From contig JAMPGA010000002.1 of assembly GCA_023664185.1 (NCBI GenBank), positions 59,061-123,060 on the forward strand: a DNA stretch of 64,000 bases, in the 5' to 3' direction. Below, in pieces: positions 53,531 to 63,941 of this stretch. How positions within the stretch are numbered: the stretch's first letter is position 1; every line of letters begins with the position of its first letter. The stretch is from Muribaculaceae bacterium (GTDB lineage: Bacteria > Bacteroidota > Bacteroidia > Bacteroidales > Muribaculaceae). Made by a program: the position numbers and the translations under genes. The notes under the pieces were generated by a model, which searched no databases, had not been told where the DNA came from, and saw only the letters and a program-made list of their open reading frames with translations.

Positions 53531-53728
53531 TTACTTGTTGTTGAGTTCACGAGCGCGGAGCTCTGTCTTTACGCGGGCAATCTCCTTGCGCGCGCGGGTG
53601 ATCTTGGCGGGGCTGTCGAGGGGTGAGACGGCGTGCTGGGCTTTGAGCTGTATGTAGTCAAGCTCCATCTGCTCGAGGCGGTCGCGGAGATCCTGGGTGG
53701 TAACTTCAGCGAAACTTTCTTTCTTCAT
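53531..53728 (-). CDS. rpmC: 50S ribosomal protein L29
   Basis: 65 residues, all helical: [19 protein letters not shown] and [18 protein letters not shown]. It sits at the nascent-chain exit. Confidence 0.97.
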   Translation of the reverse strand: MKKESFAEVTTQDLRDRLEQMELDYIQLKAQHAVSPLDSPAKITRARKEIARVKTELRARELNNK

Positions 53729-53734
53729 GATCGG

Positions 53735-54166
53735 TTACACGTTTTGGGTTGGGTCATAGTCGCGGCGAACGACGAACTTTGTTGTTACGGGGAGCTTCTG
53801 TGCTGCCAGGCGCAGAGCCTCTTTGGCTACTTCGAAGGGTACACCCTCCACCTCAATGATGATGCGGCCCGGGGTTACAGGCGCTACGAAGCCTTCGGGG
53901 TTACCTTTACCTTTACCCATTCGGACTTCGGCAGGCTTCTTGGTGATGGGCTTGTCCGGGAATATGCGGATCCATATCTGACCCTGACGCTGCATGTAGC
54001 GTGTCACGGCGATACGGGCGGCTTCTATCTGGCGACCGGTGATCCACTTAGACTCGAGGGTCTTGATGCCAAACGAACCGAAGGCCAACTGGTTGCCACG
54101 CTGCGCGAGACCTTTCATGCGGCCTTTCTGAGAGCGGCGGAATTTGGTTTTCTTAGGTTGTAACAT
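53735..54166 (-). CDS. rplP: 50S ribosomal protein L16
   Basis: 143 residues. [19 protein letters not shown] and [16 protein letters not shown] are canonical. It contacts the A-site tRNA. Confidence 0.98.
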   Translation of the reverse strand: MLQPKKTKFRRSQKGRMKGLAQRGNQLAFGSFGIKTLESKWITGRQIEAARIAVTRYMQRQGQIWIRIFPDKPITKKPAEVRMGKGKGNPEGFVAPVTPGRIIIEVEGVPFEVAKEALRLAAQKLPVTTKFVVRRDYDPTQNV

Positions 54167-54187
54167 GGGATTGAATCAGTTGTGGGT

Positions 54188-54925
54188 TTAACGGTTGTTT
54201 TTGGGTTTGCGGAAGCCGCCGCGGCGGGGAGCACCTGAGGCGCCCTGTGCACCACGAGCCTCTTTCTGGCCGTTGGTATAGTTGGGAGCGAGATCGCGCT
54301 TGCCGTAAACTTCGCCACGGCAGATCCACACCTTTACGCCGATCACACCAACTTTGGTGTGGGCCTCTACGAGTGCGTAGTCGATGTCGGCACGCAGTGT
54401 GTGCAGAGGTGTGCGGCCTTCCTTGAACATCTCGGAGCGGGCCATTTCAGCGCCGTTGAGGCGGCCGGCTACCTGTACCTTGATGCCTTCGGCACCTGCG
54501 CGCATGGTGGCTGCTACAGCCATCTTGACGGCGCGGCGATATGCGATCTTGCCTTCGATCTGGCGTGCGATGTTGGCGGCTACGATCTGTGCATCGAGTT
54601 CGGGACGCTTCACTTCGTAGACGTTGATCTGCACTTCCTTGTCGGTGATTTTCTTGAGCTCTTCCTTGAGTTTGTCAACATCCTGGCCACCCTTGCCGAT
54701 GATGAGACCGGGGCGTGAGGTGCAGATGGTGATGGTGATGAGCTTCATAGTGCGCTCGATGACGATGCGCGAAACGCTTGACTTGGCGAGACGGACGTTG
54801 AGATACTTGCGGAGTTTAGAGTCCTCGAGCAGGGTATCGCCGTATTTCTTACCGCCATACCAGTTAGAGTCCCATCCGCGGATAACTCCCAAGCGATTGC
54901 TGATTGGATTTACTTTCTGTCCCAT
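54188..54925 (-). CDS. rpsC: 30S ribosomal protein S3
   Basis: 245 residues. [20 protein letters not shown], the KH motif [14 protein letters not shown], and the C-terminal domain with [17 protein letters not shown] are clear. The end is a basic, Gly-rich tail. Confidence 0.98.
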   Translation of the reverse strand: MGQKVNPISNRLGVIRGWDSNWYGGKKYGDTLLEDSKLRKYLNVRLAKSSVSRIVIERTMKLITITICTSRPGLIIGKGGQDVDKLKEELKKITDKEVQINVYEVKRPELDAQIVAANIARQIEGKIAYRRAVKMAVAATMRAGAEGIKVQVAGRLNGAEMARSEMFKEGRTPLHTLRADIDYALVEAHTKVGVIGVKVWICRGEVYGKRDLAPNYTNGQKEARGAQGASGAPRRGGFRKPKNNR

Positions 54926-54928
54926 TTG

Positions 54929-55339
54929 TTAAGCTTTGGCGTTTTTGTTTTCGATAGTGTCGACGATGAGGGTCACGTGGTTTGCACGTTTGCGGATACG
55001 GTATCCACGGCCCTGGGGAGCCGGACGGAGACGCTTGAGCATGGGGGCACAGCCTACCATTACGCTCGAGACGTAGAGCTCGCCGTCGTCGGCTTTGCGC
55101 TCGTTCTTGGCCTCCCAGTTAGCGATGGCCGAGCGGAGCAGTTTCTCAACACGTGCGGCGGCCTCCTTGTTGGAGAATTTGAGGATGCCGAGGGCGCGGT
55201 TGACCTCGACGCCGCGGATCATGTCTACTACGAGACGCATCTTGCGGGGTGAGGTGGGTATGTTGAGCAGCTTGGCAAAGGCTATGTTCTTCTGTTCTGC
55301 CTTGCGAAGGTCTGCCGAGTTTCTTTTTCTTACACCCAT
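54929..55339 (-). CDS. rplV: 50S ribosomal protein L22
   Basis: 136 residues. [14 protein letters not shown] and the beta-hairpin [19 protein letters not shown] that lines the exit tunnel are intact. There is an N-terminal extension of about 20 basic residues compared with E. coli. Confidence 0.98.
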   Translation of the reverse strand: MGVRKRNSADLRKAEQKNIAFAKLLNIPTSPRKMRLVVDMIRGVEVNRALGILKFSNKEAAARVEKLLRSAIANWEAKNERKADDGELYVSSVMVGCAPMLKRLRPAPQGRGYRIRKRANHVTLIVDTIENKNAKA

Positions 55340-55395
55340 TTTATTTTAATTCTTGCTTTTTTGACGTTTGAATTATTTATATCAGGGCCCGGTTT

Positions 55396-55665
55396 TTATT
55401 TCTTCCTGTTGCCTGAGTGGCCGCGGAATGTGCGTGTCGGGGCAAACTCGCCGAGTTTGTGTCCCACCATGTTCTCGGTCACGTAGACGGGGATGAATTT
55501 GTTTCCGTTGTGGACAGCGAATGTGTGGCCAACGAATTCGGGTGCTATCATCGAGGCGCGGCTCCAGGTCTTGATGACCGATTTTTTGCCGGATTCCTCC
55601 ATTGCTGCGACCTTCTTTTCGAGCTTGACGCTGATGAACGGGCCTTTTTTCAATGAACGACTCAT
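55396..55665 (-). CDS. rpsS: 30S ribosomal protein S19
   Basis: 89 residues. [31 protein letters not shown] and [16 protein letters not shown] are canonical. Confidence 0.98.
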   Translation of the reverse strand: MSRSLKKGPFISVKLEKKVAAMEESGKKSVIKTWSRASMIAPEFVGHTFAVHNGNKFIPVYVTENMVGHKLGEFAPTRTFRGHSGNRKK

Positions 55666-55692
55666 GAGGTATGCGTTGATTTGAATGTCAGA

Positions 55693-56520
55693 TTACTTTT
55701 TCCTTCTCTCGATGATATACTTCGACGAATGCTTCTTCGGAGCACGTGTCTTGAGACCCTTCGAGTAGAGACCCTTGCGGGAACGGGGATGACCACCAGA
55801 TGCGCGGCCTTCACCACCACCCATGGGGTGATCTACAGGGTTCATGACAACGCCGCGGTTGCGGGGGCGACGGCCGAGCCAGCGTGAGCGGCCGGCTTTG
55901 CCTGAACGCTCCAGAGAGTGCTCAGAGTTGCCCACGACACCGACAGTGGCGCGGCATGCGGCGAGGATCTTGCGGGTTTCGCCGGAGGGTAATTTGACAA
56001 TGGCATAGGTGCCTTCACGCGAGATGAGCTGGGCGAATGTGCCTGCTGAACGAGCCATGAAAGCTCCCTGACCGGGACGCAGCTCTATGTTGTGAACGAG
56101 TGTGCCGACGGGGATGTTGGCCAGGGGGAGGCAGTTGCCCACCTCGGGCTGTGCCTCGGGTCCCGACATGAGCACGTCGCCCACTTTGAGTCCGTTGGGT
56201 GCAATGATATATGCCTTTGCGCCGTCCTTGTAGTAGAGGAGGGCTATACGAGCCGAGCGGTTGGGATCGTACTCGATTGTCTTGACAACGGCGGGGATGC
56301 CGTCTTTGTTTCTCTTAAAGTCTATGATGCGGTATTTGCGCTTGTGGCCACCACCAAGGTATCGGGTGGTGAGGTGTCCTTCGGCGTTGCGGCCTCCGGA
56401 TGCTTTTTTGCCGACTGTAAGAGATTTCTCCGGTGTTGTAGCAGTGATGGTACCTTTGAATACACCGATTACCTTGTGTCTCTGGCCCGGGGTAGTGGGC
56501 TTGAATTTTCTTACTGCCAT
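55693..56520 (-). CDS. rplB: 50S ribosomal protein L2
   Basis: 275 residues. [20 protein letters not shown] and the peptidyl-transferase-proximal [18 protein letters not shown] are canonical. Confidence 0.98.
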   Translation of the reverse strand: MAVRKFKPTTPGQRHKVIGVFKGTITATTPEKSLTVGKKASGGRNAEGHLTTRYLGGGHKRKYRIIDFKRNKDGIPAVVKTIEYDPNRSARIALLYYKDGAKAYIIAPNGLKVGDVLMSGPEAQPEVGNCLPLANIPVGTLVHNIELRPGQGAFMARSAGTFAQLISREGTYAIVKLPSGETRKILAACRATVGVVGNSEHSLERSGKAGRSRWLGRRPRNRGVVMNPVDHPMGGGEGRASGGHPRSRKGLYSKGLKTRAPKKHSSKYIIERRKK

Positions 56521-56526
56521 TTCTTA

Positions 56527-56817
56527 TTAGATGTTGCTATAGAAGTCAATGGTCTGTCCTTCGGCAAGGTCGACGATGGCTTTCTTCCAGGCGGCGGTGT
56601 TGCCGCGGAGCAGGCCGCTCTTGGTCCAGCGTGATTTGTTTTTCGAACGCATGTTCATTGTGTTCACGCGGCTGACCTTGACGCCATAGAGCTTCTCTAC
56701 GAGGCTCTTTATCTGATACTTGTTAGCCTCGGGAGAAACGGCGAAGGTGTAGCGATTGGCCTGCTCGCTGAGGCGGGAGGCTTTCTCGGTCACGATGGGT
56801 TTGATTGAGATTTCCAT
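56527..56817 (-). CDS. rplW: 50S ribosomal protein L23
   Basis: 96 residues. IKPIVTEKASRLSEQANRYT and VEKLYGVKVSRVNT are typical; it is the docking site for trigger factor and SRP at the exit tunnel. Confidence 0.98.
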   Translation of the reverse strand: MEISIKPIVTEKASRLSEQANRYTFAVSPEANKYQIKSLVEKLYGVKVSRVNTMNMRSKNKSRWTKSGLLRGNTAAWKKAIVDLAEGQTIDFYSNI

Positions 56818-56844
56818 GTTTGCGTCTTGTTTTCTCTGGTTGGC

Positions 56845-57465
56845 TTAAAGGTTATTGATGACCTCGAGTGCACCTTCGCTGAGGATGATGGCGTTCGAGT
56901 TCATCACGGCATACGTATTGACGTCCTGAGCCACCATGGTTTTGGCGCCGGGGACGTTTCGGGCTGACAAAGTTACGTTTTTATTCTCAGACGGTAAAAC
57001 CATCAGGATCTTTTTGCCCTCGACTTTAAGATTTTTAGCAAAATTTATAAAATCTTTAGTTTTGGGAGCCTCGAGATTGAGGTCCTCGACCACGATGATC
57101 TGAGAATCCTGGAGCTTCCAGGTCAGCGCGCTGCGGCGTGCCAGCTGTTTCACTTTCTTGTTCAACTTGAACCTGTAGTCACGGGGACGGGGTCCGAAGA
57201 CGCGTCCACCACCTACGAGCACGGGCGAGTTGATGTCGCCGATACGGCTGCCGCCGCCACCTTTCTGCTTGTGGAGCTTGCGGGTGGAGCCGGAAACTTC
57301 TGAGCGCTCTTTGGACTTGTGTGTGCCCTGGCGCTGGTTGGCGAGATACTGCTTGACGTCGAGGTATACGGCGTGCTCGTTGGCCTCGGTGGCAAACACC
57401 TCGTCGGCGAGCTGTGCCTTGCGGCCGGTGTCTTCGCCCTTGATATTATAGATTGCGACTTCCAT
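56845..57465 (-). CDS. rplD: 50S ribosomal protein L4
   Basis: 206 residues. The tunnel loop region ([16 protein letters not shown]) is present. It starts directly after the rplC stop (TAAATG). In E. coli L4 represses the S10 operon. Confidence 0.98.
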   Translation of the reverse strand: MEVAIYNIKGEDTGRKAQLADEVFATEANEHAVYLDVKQYLANQRQGTHKSKERSEVSGSTRKLHKQKGGGGSRIGDINSPVLVGGGRVFGPRPRDYRFKLNKKVKQLARRSALTWKLQDSQIIVVEDLNLEAPKTKDFINFAKNLKVEGKKILMVLPSENKNVTLSARNVPGAKTMVAQDVNTYAVMNSNAIILSEGALEVINNL

Positions 57466-58083
57466 TTACTTTTCAATTAAAACGATTGAACCTTTGCTTC
57501 CGGGGATGGAACCCTTGATGATGAGTACGTTGTGTTCGGGCATCACGCGAACCACCTGGAGGTTCTGGACGGTGACTTTCTGGTTGCCCATCTGGCCTGC
57601 CATGCGCATTCCTTTGAACACCTTGGCGGGATATGAGCAGGCACCTACCGAACCGGGGGCGCGCAGACGGTTGTGCTGGCCGTGGGTCGACTGACCTACA
57701 CCGCCGAAGCCGTGGCGCTTAACTACGCCCTGGTAGCCTTTACCTTTCGATGTACCCTGGATGTCTACGAAGTCGCCTTCGCTGAAGAGATCGACGGTTA
57801 CGGTCTGGCCGGCCTTCATCTCTGCGTCAAATCCTTTGAACTCGGCCAAGTGGCGCTGGGGAGTCACTCCGGCTTTCTTGAAGTGTCCGGCCATGGGGGC
57901 GGTGGTGTGCTTGTCCTTCTTGTCCTGGAAGCCAAGCTGTACTGCCTCATAACCATCCTTCTCAGCCGTTTTCACTTGAGTAACTACGCAGGGGCCTACT
58001 TCGATAACAGTGCACGGCACGTTCTTGCCGTCGGCACTGAAAACGGATGTCATTCCGATTTTTTTTCCTATTAATCCTGGCAT
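57466..58083 (-). CDS. rplC: 50S ribosomal protein L3
   Basis: 205 residues. [40 protein letters not shown] and [14 protein letters not shown] [19 protein letters not shown] are canonical. Confidence 0.98.
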   Translation of the reverse strand: MPGLIGKKIGMTSVFSADGKNVPCTVIEVGPCVVTQVKTAEKDGYEAVQLGFQDKKDKHTTAPMAGHFKKAGVTPQRHLAEFKGFDAEMKAGQTVTVDLFSEGDFVDIQGTSKGKGYQGVVKRHGFGGVGQSTHGQHNRLRAPGSVGACSYPAKVFKGMRMAGQMGNQKVTVQNLQVVRVMPEHNVLIIKGSIPGSKGSIVLIEK

Positions 58084-58152
58084 TTCTCTTTGATTTAGAA
58101 AATGTGAACTGATGGAGTTGTTTGTTGTTTTGTTTTTCTCAAGTCTGTGTGC

Positions 58153-58458
58153 TTAGACCTTGATCTCTACTTCTACACCCGAGGGGAGCTCGAGCTTCAT
58201 GAGGGCGTCTACGGTCTTGCCGGTCGAGTTGTGGATGTCGATCAGGCGCTTGTAGCTCGAGAGCTGGAACTGCTCGCGGGCCTTCTTGTTGACGAAGGTT
58301 GAGCGGTTGACAGTGAAGATGCGGCGGTGGGTGGGCAGGGGTATGGGACCCGAGATTACGGCACCTGTGGCCTTGACGGTCTTCACAATCTTCTCGGCCG
58401 ACTTGTCAACGAGGTTGTAGTCGTAGGACTTGAGTTTGATTCTGATTGTCTGGTCCAT
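58153..58458 (-). CDS. rpsJ: 30S ribosomal protein S10
   Basis: 101 residues. [16 protein letters not shown] and [17 protein letters not shown] are canonical. Besides the ribosome it acts as NusE in antitermination. A 69-base gap follows before rplC. Confidence 0.98.
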   Translation of the reverse strand: MDQTIRIKLKSYDYNLVDKSAEKIVKTVKATGAVISGPIPLPTHRRIFTVNRSTFVNKKAREQFQLSSYKRLIDIHNSTGKTVDALMKLELPSGVEVEIKV

Positions 58459-58483
58459 ATTGTTAGTTGAATGAAAGTGTCTC

Positions 58484-60607
58484 TTACTTGATGAGGTCTA
58501 CACGGCCCTGGCACTCTGTGAGCACTGCCTTGGCTATCGAGCTGCTCACTTCGGCGTAGTGGCTGAAGGACATTGTAGATGTGGCGCGGCCTGAGGTGAT
58601 GGTACGCAGGGCTGTAACGTAGCCGAACATTTCGGCCAGAGGAGCCTTGGCTTTCACAACGCGGGCGCCCGAGCGGGAGGTCTCCATGCCTTCTACCTGG
58701 CCACGGCGCTTGTTGAGGTCGGAGATTACGTCGCCCATCGATTCCTCGGGGGTCACAACTTCGATCTTCATGATGGGTTCGAGCAGCACGGGGCTGGCTT
58801 TCTCGGAGGCTTTCTTGAATGCCTGGATGGCGCAGAGCTCAAATGAGAGCTGATCGGAGTCCACGGGGTGGAACGAGCCGTCGAGCACGGTGACTTTGAG
58901 CTGCTCCACGGGGAAGCCGGCCAGTACGCCATTCTTCATGGCTGTGGTGAAGCCTTTCTGGATTGAGGGGATGAACTCCTTGGGGATGTTACCGCCCTTA
59001 ACCTCGTCGACAAACTGGAGGTTGCCCTCGAAGCCTTCGTCGATGGGCTCTACGCGCACGATGATGTCGGCAAACTTACCACGACCACCGGTCTGCTTCT
59101 TGAACACCTCGCGGAGCTCAACGGGCTTGGTGATGGCTTCCTTGTAAGTAACCTGCGGACGACCCTGGTTGCACTCTACCTTGAATTCGCGACGCAGACG
59201 GTCGATGATGATGTCGAGGTGAAGCTCGCCCATACCCGAGATAACGGTCTGGCCGGTCTCTTCGTTGGTCTCCACGCGGAATGTGGGGTCCTCCTCGGCC
59301 AGCTTCTGCAGGCCCACGCCGAGTTTGTCGAGGTCCTTCTGAGTCTTGGGCTCAACGGCGATACCGATAACGGGATCGGGGAATTCCATAGCCTCGAGCA
59401 CGATGGGGTGATTTTCGTCGCAGAGGGTATCACCTGTGCGGATATCCTTGAAGCCTACGCCTGCGCCTATATCGCCGCAGCCGATCATTTCCTTGGCGTT
59501 CTGCTTGTTTGAGTGCATCTGGAAGAGGCGTGACACACGCTCCTTCTTGCCCGAGCGGCTGTTGAGCACGTATGATCCGGCCACAACGTCGCCTGAGTAG
59601 ACGCGGAAGAATGTGAGGCGGCCTACATAGGGGTCGGTGGCAATCTTGAATGCCAGGGCACACATGGGAGCCTCGCTTGAGGGCTCGCGCACCTCTTTCT
59701 GATCGGGATCGTCGGGGTTGGTTCCCTCTACGGCACCCGAGTCAATGGGGCTGGGGAGGTAAGCGCAGACAGCGTCGAGCAGACACTGCACGCCCTTGTT
59801 CTTGAACGATGAGCCGCAGATCATGGGGACGACCTCCATCTTGAGGGTGGCAGCGCGGAGAGCGCGGCGGATTTCGTCCTCGTTGATGGTTGAGGGGTCG
59901 TCGAAGTATTTCTCCATCAGGGCATCGTCAAACTCGGCAACTTTCTCGAGCATTTTGTCGCGCCACTCCTCGGCTTCGGCCTGGAGGCCGGCGGGGATCT
60001 CCTCGATGGAGTAGTCGGCGCCCATGCTTTCGTCATGCCAGAAGATAGCCTTCATGGTGATGAGGTCTACGACACCTTTGAATGTCTCCTCAGCGCCGAT
60101 AGGTATCTGAATGGGGCAGGGGTTAGCACCGAGCACTTCCTTGAGCTGGCGCACCACCTCGAAGAAGTTGGCACCCGAGCGGTCCATCTTGTTGACGTAA
60201 CCGATACGGGGCACGTTATATTTATCGGCCTGGCGCCAAACTGTCTCCGACTGGGGCTCTACGCCACCTACGGCACAGAATGTGGCCACGGCACCGTCGA
60301 GCACACGCAGTGAGCGCTCCACCTCGACGGTGAAGTCAACGTGTCCCGGAGTGTCAATAAGGTTGATCTTGAACTGGCCGCCGGCATACTTCCAGAAAGT
60401 AGTGGTGGCGGCAGATGTGATTGTGATACCGCGCTCTTGCTCCTGCTCCATCCAGTCCATGGTGGCAGCACCGTCGTGCACCTCACCAATCTTGTGTGTC
60501 AGACCGGTGTAGAAAAGGATACGCTCGGAGGTAGTGGTTTTACCGGCATCGATATGAGCCATAATGCCGATGTTGCGCGTATATTTAAGATGGTCGTCTT
60601 TTGCCAT
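58484..60607 (-). CDS. fusA: Elongation factor G
   Basis: 707 residues. The GTPase motifs are [24 protein letters not shown] and NKMDRSGA. Domains II to V follow with the usual length; the C-terminal part has [16 protein letters not shown] [18 protein letters not shown]. It drives translocation. The gene lies between rpsG and rpsJ with no tuf gene, as in other Bacteroidales. Confidence 0.98.
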   Translation of the reverse strand: MAKDDHLKYTRNIGIMAHIDAGKTTTSERILFYTGLTHKIGEVHDGAATMDWMEQEQERGITITSAATTTFWKYAGGQFKINLIDTPGHVDFTVEVERSLRVLDGAVATFCAVGGVEPQSETVWRQADKYNVPRIGYVNKMDRSGANFFEVVRQLKEVLGANPCPIQIPIGAEETFKGVVDLITMKAIFWHDESMGADYSIEEIPAGLQAEAEEWRDKMLEKVAEFDDALMEKYFDDPSTINEDEIRRALRAATLKMEVVPMICGSSFKNKGVQCLLDAVCAYLPSPIDSGAVEGTNPDDPDQKEVREPSSEAPMCALAFKIATDPYVGRLTFFRVYSGDVVAGSYVLNSRSGKKERVSRLFQMHSNKQNAKEMIGCGDIGAGVGFKDIRTGDTLCDENHPIVLEAMEFPDPVIGIAVEPKTQKDLDKLGVGLQKLAEEDPTFRVETNEETGQTVISGMGELHLDIIIDRLRREFKVECNQGRPQVTYKEAITKPVELREVFKKQTGGRGKFADIIVRVEPIDEGFEGNLQFVDEVKGGNIPKEFIPSIQKGFTTAMKNGVLAGFPVEQLKVTVLDGSFHPVDSDQLSFELCAIQAFKKASEKASPVLLEPIMKIEVVTPEESMGDVISDLNKRRGQVEGMETSRSGARVVKAKAPLAEMFGYVTALRTITSGRATSTMSFSHYAEVSSSIAKAVLTECQGRVDLIK

Positions 60608-60664
60608 TTTTGTAGCGGGTCTAAAAAAGAGTTTCGGTGAAAATGATTTTCTTTCCCTATGGGA

Positions 60665-61141
60665 TTAGAAACGGAAGTGGGCGAAGGCGCGGTTGGCCTC
60701 GGCCATCTTGTGCATATCCTCTTTACGCTTGTATGCACCGCCCTGCTCGTTGAAGGCGTCTACGATCTCGGCTGAGAGCTTCTCGGCCATGGTCTTGCCG
60801 CCGCGCTTGCGTGCATAGAGGATAAGGTTTTTCATCGAGATAGATTCTTTGCGGTCGGGACGGATCTCGGTGGGCACCTGGAAGGTGGCGCCGCCTACGC
60901 GGCGTGACTTCACCTCCACCTGGGGTGTGATATTCTCAAGGGCTTTCTTCCACACCTCGAGAGCTGTGCGCTCTTCGTTGGGAAGCTTGGCCTTAACGAG
61001 CTCGAGAGCAGAGTAGAAGATGGTGTAAGAGGTGTTCTTCTTGCCGTCATACATCAGATGGTTGACGAACTTTGATACTCTCACGTCGTTGAACACGGGA
61101 TCGGGGAGGATAACCCGCTTTTTGGGCTTTGCTTTACGCAT
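60665..61141 (-). CDS. rpsG: 30S ribosomal protein S7
   Basis: 158 residues. [18 protein letters not shown] and [18 protein letters not shown] are canonical. It is preceded by a 216-base gap to rpsL in which no gene was seen. Confidence 0.98.
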   Translation of the reverse strand: MRKAKPKKRVILPDPVFNDVRVSKFVNHLMYDGKKNTSYTIFYSALELVKAKLPNEERTALEVWKKALENITPQVEVKSRRVGGATFQVPTEIRPDRKESISMKNLILYARKRGGKTMAEKLSAEIVDAFNEQGGAYKRKEDMHKMAEANRAFAHFRF

Positions 61142-61357
61142 TGTTTTGTTTAAGTTTTTGTTTTTGGTTGCTTGGCTGCTGCATCTTTCATCTTCAACGG
61201 TGTCCCCTCCGGGATGGCCGTTTACTCAACCTGATTTAGCCTTCCAATCAAATCAAAAACGAGAGGTTTACGACTCGGGTTTTAAATTTTGATTGCTTCT
61301 TAGTTTTCAGAAAAGGAGCGTCGTGTGGTTATAATTGGTCTTTGGGGCGAAGCCTGA

Positions 61358-61741
61358 TTATTTCTTGGCTGCCTTGGGACGTTTTGCACCGTATTTTGAG
61401 CGGCGCTGTGTGCGGTCTTTCACTCCGGATGTATCGAGTGTGCCGCGCACGATGTGGTAACGCACACCGGGGAGGTCCTTGACACGACCACCGCGCACGA
61501 GCACGATTGAGTGCTCCTGCAGGTTGTGACCCTCACCGGGGATGTAGCTGTTCACTTCCTTGCCATTGGTGAGGCGCACACGGGCCACCTTACGCATGGC
61601 TGAATTAGGTTTCTTGGGAGTTGTGGTGTAGACACGCACGCACACGCCACGACGCTGGGGGCATGAATCAAGCGCGGGTGACTTGCTCTTGTCCTCAAGA
61701 GCCACACGGCCTTTTCTTACTAATTGCTGAATAGTAGGCAT
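61358..61741 (-). CDS. rpsL: 30S ribosomal protein S12
   Basis: 127 residues. [20 protein letters not shown] and [12 protein letters not shown] are intact; the two lysines whose change gives streptomycin resistance in other species are both present. It is the first gene of the str-S10-spc-alpha transcript. Confidence 0.98.
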   Translation of the reverse strand: MPTIQQLVRKGRVALEDKSKSPALDSCPQRRGVCVRVYTTTPKKPNSAMRKVARVRLTNGKEVNSYIPGEGHNLQEHSIVLVRGGRVKDLPGVRYHIVRGTLDTSGVKDRTQRRSKYGAKRPKAAKK

Positions 61742-61905
61742 CTTAGTTTCTTTTGTTTTACTTATATGATAAAATTCTTTTGCTCTATGTTTTCTTTTGC
61801 TCGCCGGACGGCTCTCAGCTTAATGTGTCTTACACACATTTATCGCCCCGATACGACTGACCCTCAATAGGTTAGCCATATCGTGACGCCGGAGCATTCC
61901 TAAAG
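61742..61905 (-). promoter_or_regulatory. rpsL 5' leader, about 164 bases
   Basis: The leader between the predicted start and the rpsL ATG includes an AATGTGT/ACACATT hairpin (61822-61840). No gene lies between rpsL and the ferredoxin gene (61742-61992). Such long leaders are often sites of ribosomal-protein feedback; not shown here. Confidence 0.4.
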
Positions 61906-61910
61906 CGTTG

Positions 61911-61942
61911 CAAAATTACAAATTATTTCGCTAAATACCAAA
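61911..61942 (-). promoter_or_regulatory. Main promoter of the ribosomal superoperon
   Basis: TAATTTTG at 61918-61911 with TTTG at 61942-61939, exactly 20 bases apart. This is the best Bacteroidetes-type -33/-7 pair in the window. Confidence 0.7.
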
Positions 61943-61992
61943 TACTTCTGAGAAAACTTTTCCAACCCCGATTTTCTTCCCATTAGTTTCGT

Positions 61993-62736
61993 TCAGCGGC
62001 GGTCGTTGCAGTCGGCTATATCACCCAGAGCCACCTGAGGGTTGAGATACTGATATTCCGATTTCTCACCGCGATAGCGTATGGCATTTTCCGGACAATT
62101 ATGGCGGCAGGCTCCACAGGTCAGACACCTATCGGCTATCTCGGGGTATGGCTCAAACACAATATTGTCTATCGGGCAGACTATGGAGCATACTCCGCAA
62201 CGGGTGCATTTGTCATGGTCTATGCTGAAGCGCTTATACGCCTTGGGCGACAGGGGAAAAAGCTTCATCCACCATGCAGCAATGCGCCCGAAGAGCGTGG
62301 GGCGTTCTGTCCACGCAGCGCGAGCCTCCACATCGGCCACTATAGCTGCAAGATGCTCTTCCACACGCTTTTTACCCACATTCTTCACCTGCTTCTCCAC
62401 GTTAAACATGGGGAAATAATTGTCGACCGTCAGCAGCGAGGCCACATAGTCAAACGGCATCAGCTCCTGCAGCCGGCGCGCCGCCAGGGCCGGAGTGCTT
62501 CCGCAGGTGAGCACGGCAAAGAGATATGGTGCATGTAGCAGAATGCGTCCGAGCAGCTCGCGCACAGGCCCGGGGATATCGCCGAAATAGACAGGACACA
62601 CCAGTCCTATCGCCTCATCGTCAGAGAGAATAGTGGTGCCGTCGGCGAGCAGACGCACAGCACTCATCACCTCGCCCCCGAAACGGCGCGCGGCAGCGAG
62701 CGAGTTGCCCGTAGTGGTAAAACAGATTATTTTCAA
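61993..62736 (-). CDS. EFR1-type flavodoxin-like ferredoxin protein
   Basis: 247 residues. The N-terminal flavodoxin-like half opens KIICFTTTGNSLAAA (FMN phosphate loop) and has LVCPVYFGDIPGPV. The C-terminal half has two [4Fe-4S] motifs, CTRCGVCSIVCP and CLTCGACRHNCP. This is the 'EFR1 family ferrodoxin' architecture, an electron carrier of unknown partner. The start codon is TTG at 62736, directly preceded by nine C; no ATG fits. prfB ends 9 bases upstream in the same frame. Confidence 0.8.
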   Translation of the reverse strand: MKIICFTTTGNSLAAARRFGGEVMSAVRLLADGTTILSDDEAIGLVCPVYFGDIPGPVRELLGRILLHAPYLFAVLTCGSTPALAARRLQELMPFDYVASLLTVDNYFPMFNVEKQVKNVGKKRVEEHLAAIVADVEARAAWTERPTLFGRIAAWWMKLFPLSPKAYKRFSIDHDKCTRCGVCSIVCPIDNIVFEPYPEIADRCLTCGACRHNCPENAIRYRGEKSEYQYLNPQVALGDIADCNDRR

Positions 62737-62745
62737 GGGGGGGGG

Positions 62746-63861
62746 TTACTCCTCGTTTCCGGCAAATTCCATCAGATAAGCCTTGATAAAGGGATCAAGG
62801 TCGCCATCCATCACACCGCCCACATCGGCTGTCTGGTGGCCGGTGCGGTGATCTTTCACACGCCTGTCGTCAAATACATAGCTTCTTATCTGCGAGCCCC
62901 ACTCTATCTTCATCTTGCCGGCTTCGATCTTGGCCTGCTCCTGCAGACGGTGTTGCAGCTCCTTGTCGTAGAGTATGGAGCGCAGCTGACGCATGGCGTT
63001 CTCTTTGTTCTTAGGCTGGTCGCGGGTCTCGGTGTTTTCAATGAGTATTTCCTCATGCTCGCCGGTGTAGGGGTCGGTAAACTGATAGCGCAGACGCACA
63101 CCCGACTCTACCTTGTTGACGTTCTGGCCGCCGGCACCGCCAGAGCGGAATGTATCCCACGACAGCAGAGCGGGGTCAACTTTCACCTCTATAGTATCGT
63201 CGACAAGCGGGGTTACAAACACCGACGCAAACGAGGTCATACGCTTGCCCTGGGCATTGTAGGGCGACACGCGCACCAGACGATGCACACCGTTCTCGCT
63301 CTTGAGATAGCCGTAGGCGAAGTCGCCCTCCACGTTTATTGTACACGATTTTATGCCGGCCTCATCGCCTTCCAAGAGGTTGGCTATCGAGGTTTTATAG
63401 CCATGGTCCTCACACCAGCGCAGATACATTCTCATGAGCATCTGCGCCCAGTCCTGGCTCTCAGTGCCGCCGGCTCCCGAGTTGATCTTGAGCACCACGC
63501 CCAGCTTGTCTTCCTCGCGGCGCAGCATATTTTTGAGTTCCAGGTTTTCAATCTTGGTGGTGGCGTCGGCATATAGGCGATCGAGTTCCTCCTCCTCCAC
63601 AAGGCCTTCCTTTATGAAGTCGAAGGCAAGCTCCAGCTCACCTACGGCAGCCTCAACCTCCTCATAGCCCTCTATCCAGGCCTGGAGATCCTTGATTTTC
63701 TTCATCTGCGCACGAGCCTCCACAGGGTGCTCCCAGAAGTCGGGCACATGAGTGCGCAGCTCCTCCTCCTCGACCTGAATTTTCTTGTTGTCCACGTCAA
63801 GATATCTCTTGAGCGCAGCCTTGCGCTCCTGGGCTTCCTTAAGTTGTTCCTGGGTTATCAT
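62746..63861 (-). CDS. prfB: Peptide chain release factor 2, without programmed frameshift
   Basis: 371 residues in one frame. It has the GGQ motif in GGAGGQNVNK and VRVSPYNAQGKRMTSFASV; the stop-recognition SPF motif of RF2 reads SPY here. At Y20-L21-D22 the codons are TAT CTT GAC, where E. coli has TAT CTT TGA C with a +1 shift; one T is absent, so no frameshift is needed. It ends in NEE-TAA next to the poly-C tract. Confidence 0.95.
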   Translation of the reverse strand: MITQEQLKEAQERKAALKRYLDVDNKKIQVEEEELRTHVPDFWEHPVEARAQMKKIKDLQAWIEGYEEVEAAVGELELAFDFIKEGLVEEEELDRLYADATTKIENLELKNMLRREEDKLGVVLKINSGAGGTESQDWAQMLMRMYLRWCEDHGYKTSIANLLEGDEAGIKSCTINVEGDFAYGYLKSENGVHRLVRVSPYNAQGKRMTSFASVFVTPLVDDTIEVKVDPALLSWDTFRSGGAGGQNVNKVESGVRLRYQFTDPYTGEHEEILIENTETRDQPKNKENAMRQLRSILYDKELQHRLQEQAKIEAGKMKIEWGSQIRSYVFDDRRVKDHRTGHQTADVGGVMDGDLDPFIKAYLMEFAGNEE

Positions 63862-63941
63862 CGTGCAGAATGGTGTAAAAAAAGCGTTTTATCCACGAAA
63901 AAAGCCGAAACCCTGAGTGGGGAATCGGCATTTTCGCTGAG

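Noticed and set aside
63862..63941. A terminator in the gap between prfB and tRNA-Val
   Set aside because: The A-rich run and partial pairings (CTGAGTGG repeated) do not form a clear stem with a T tail.
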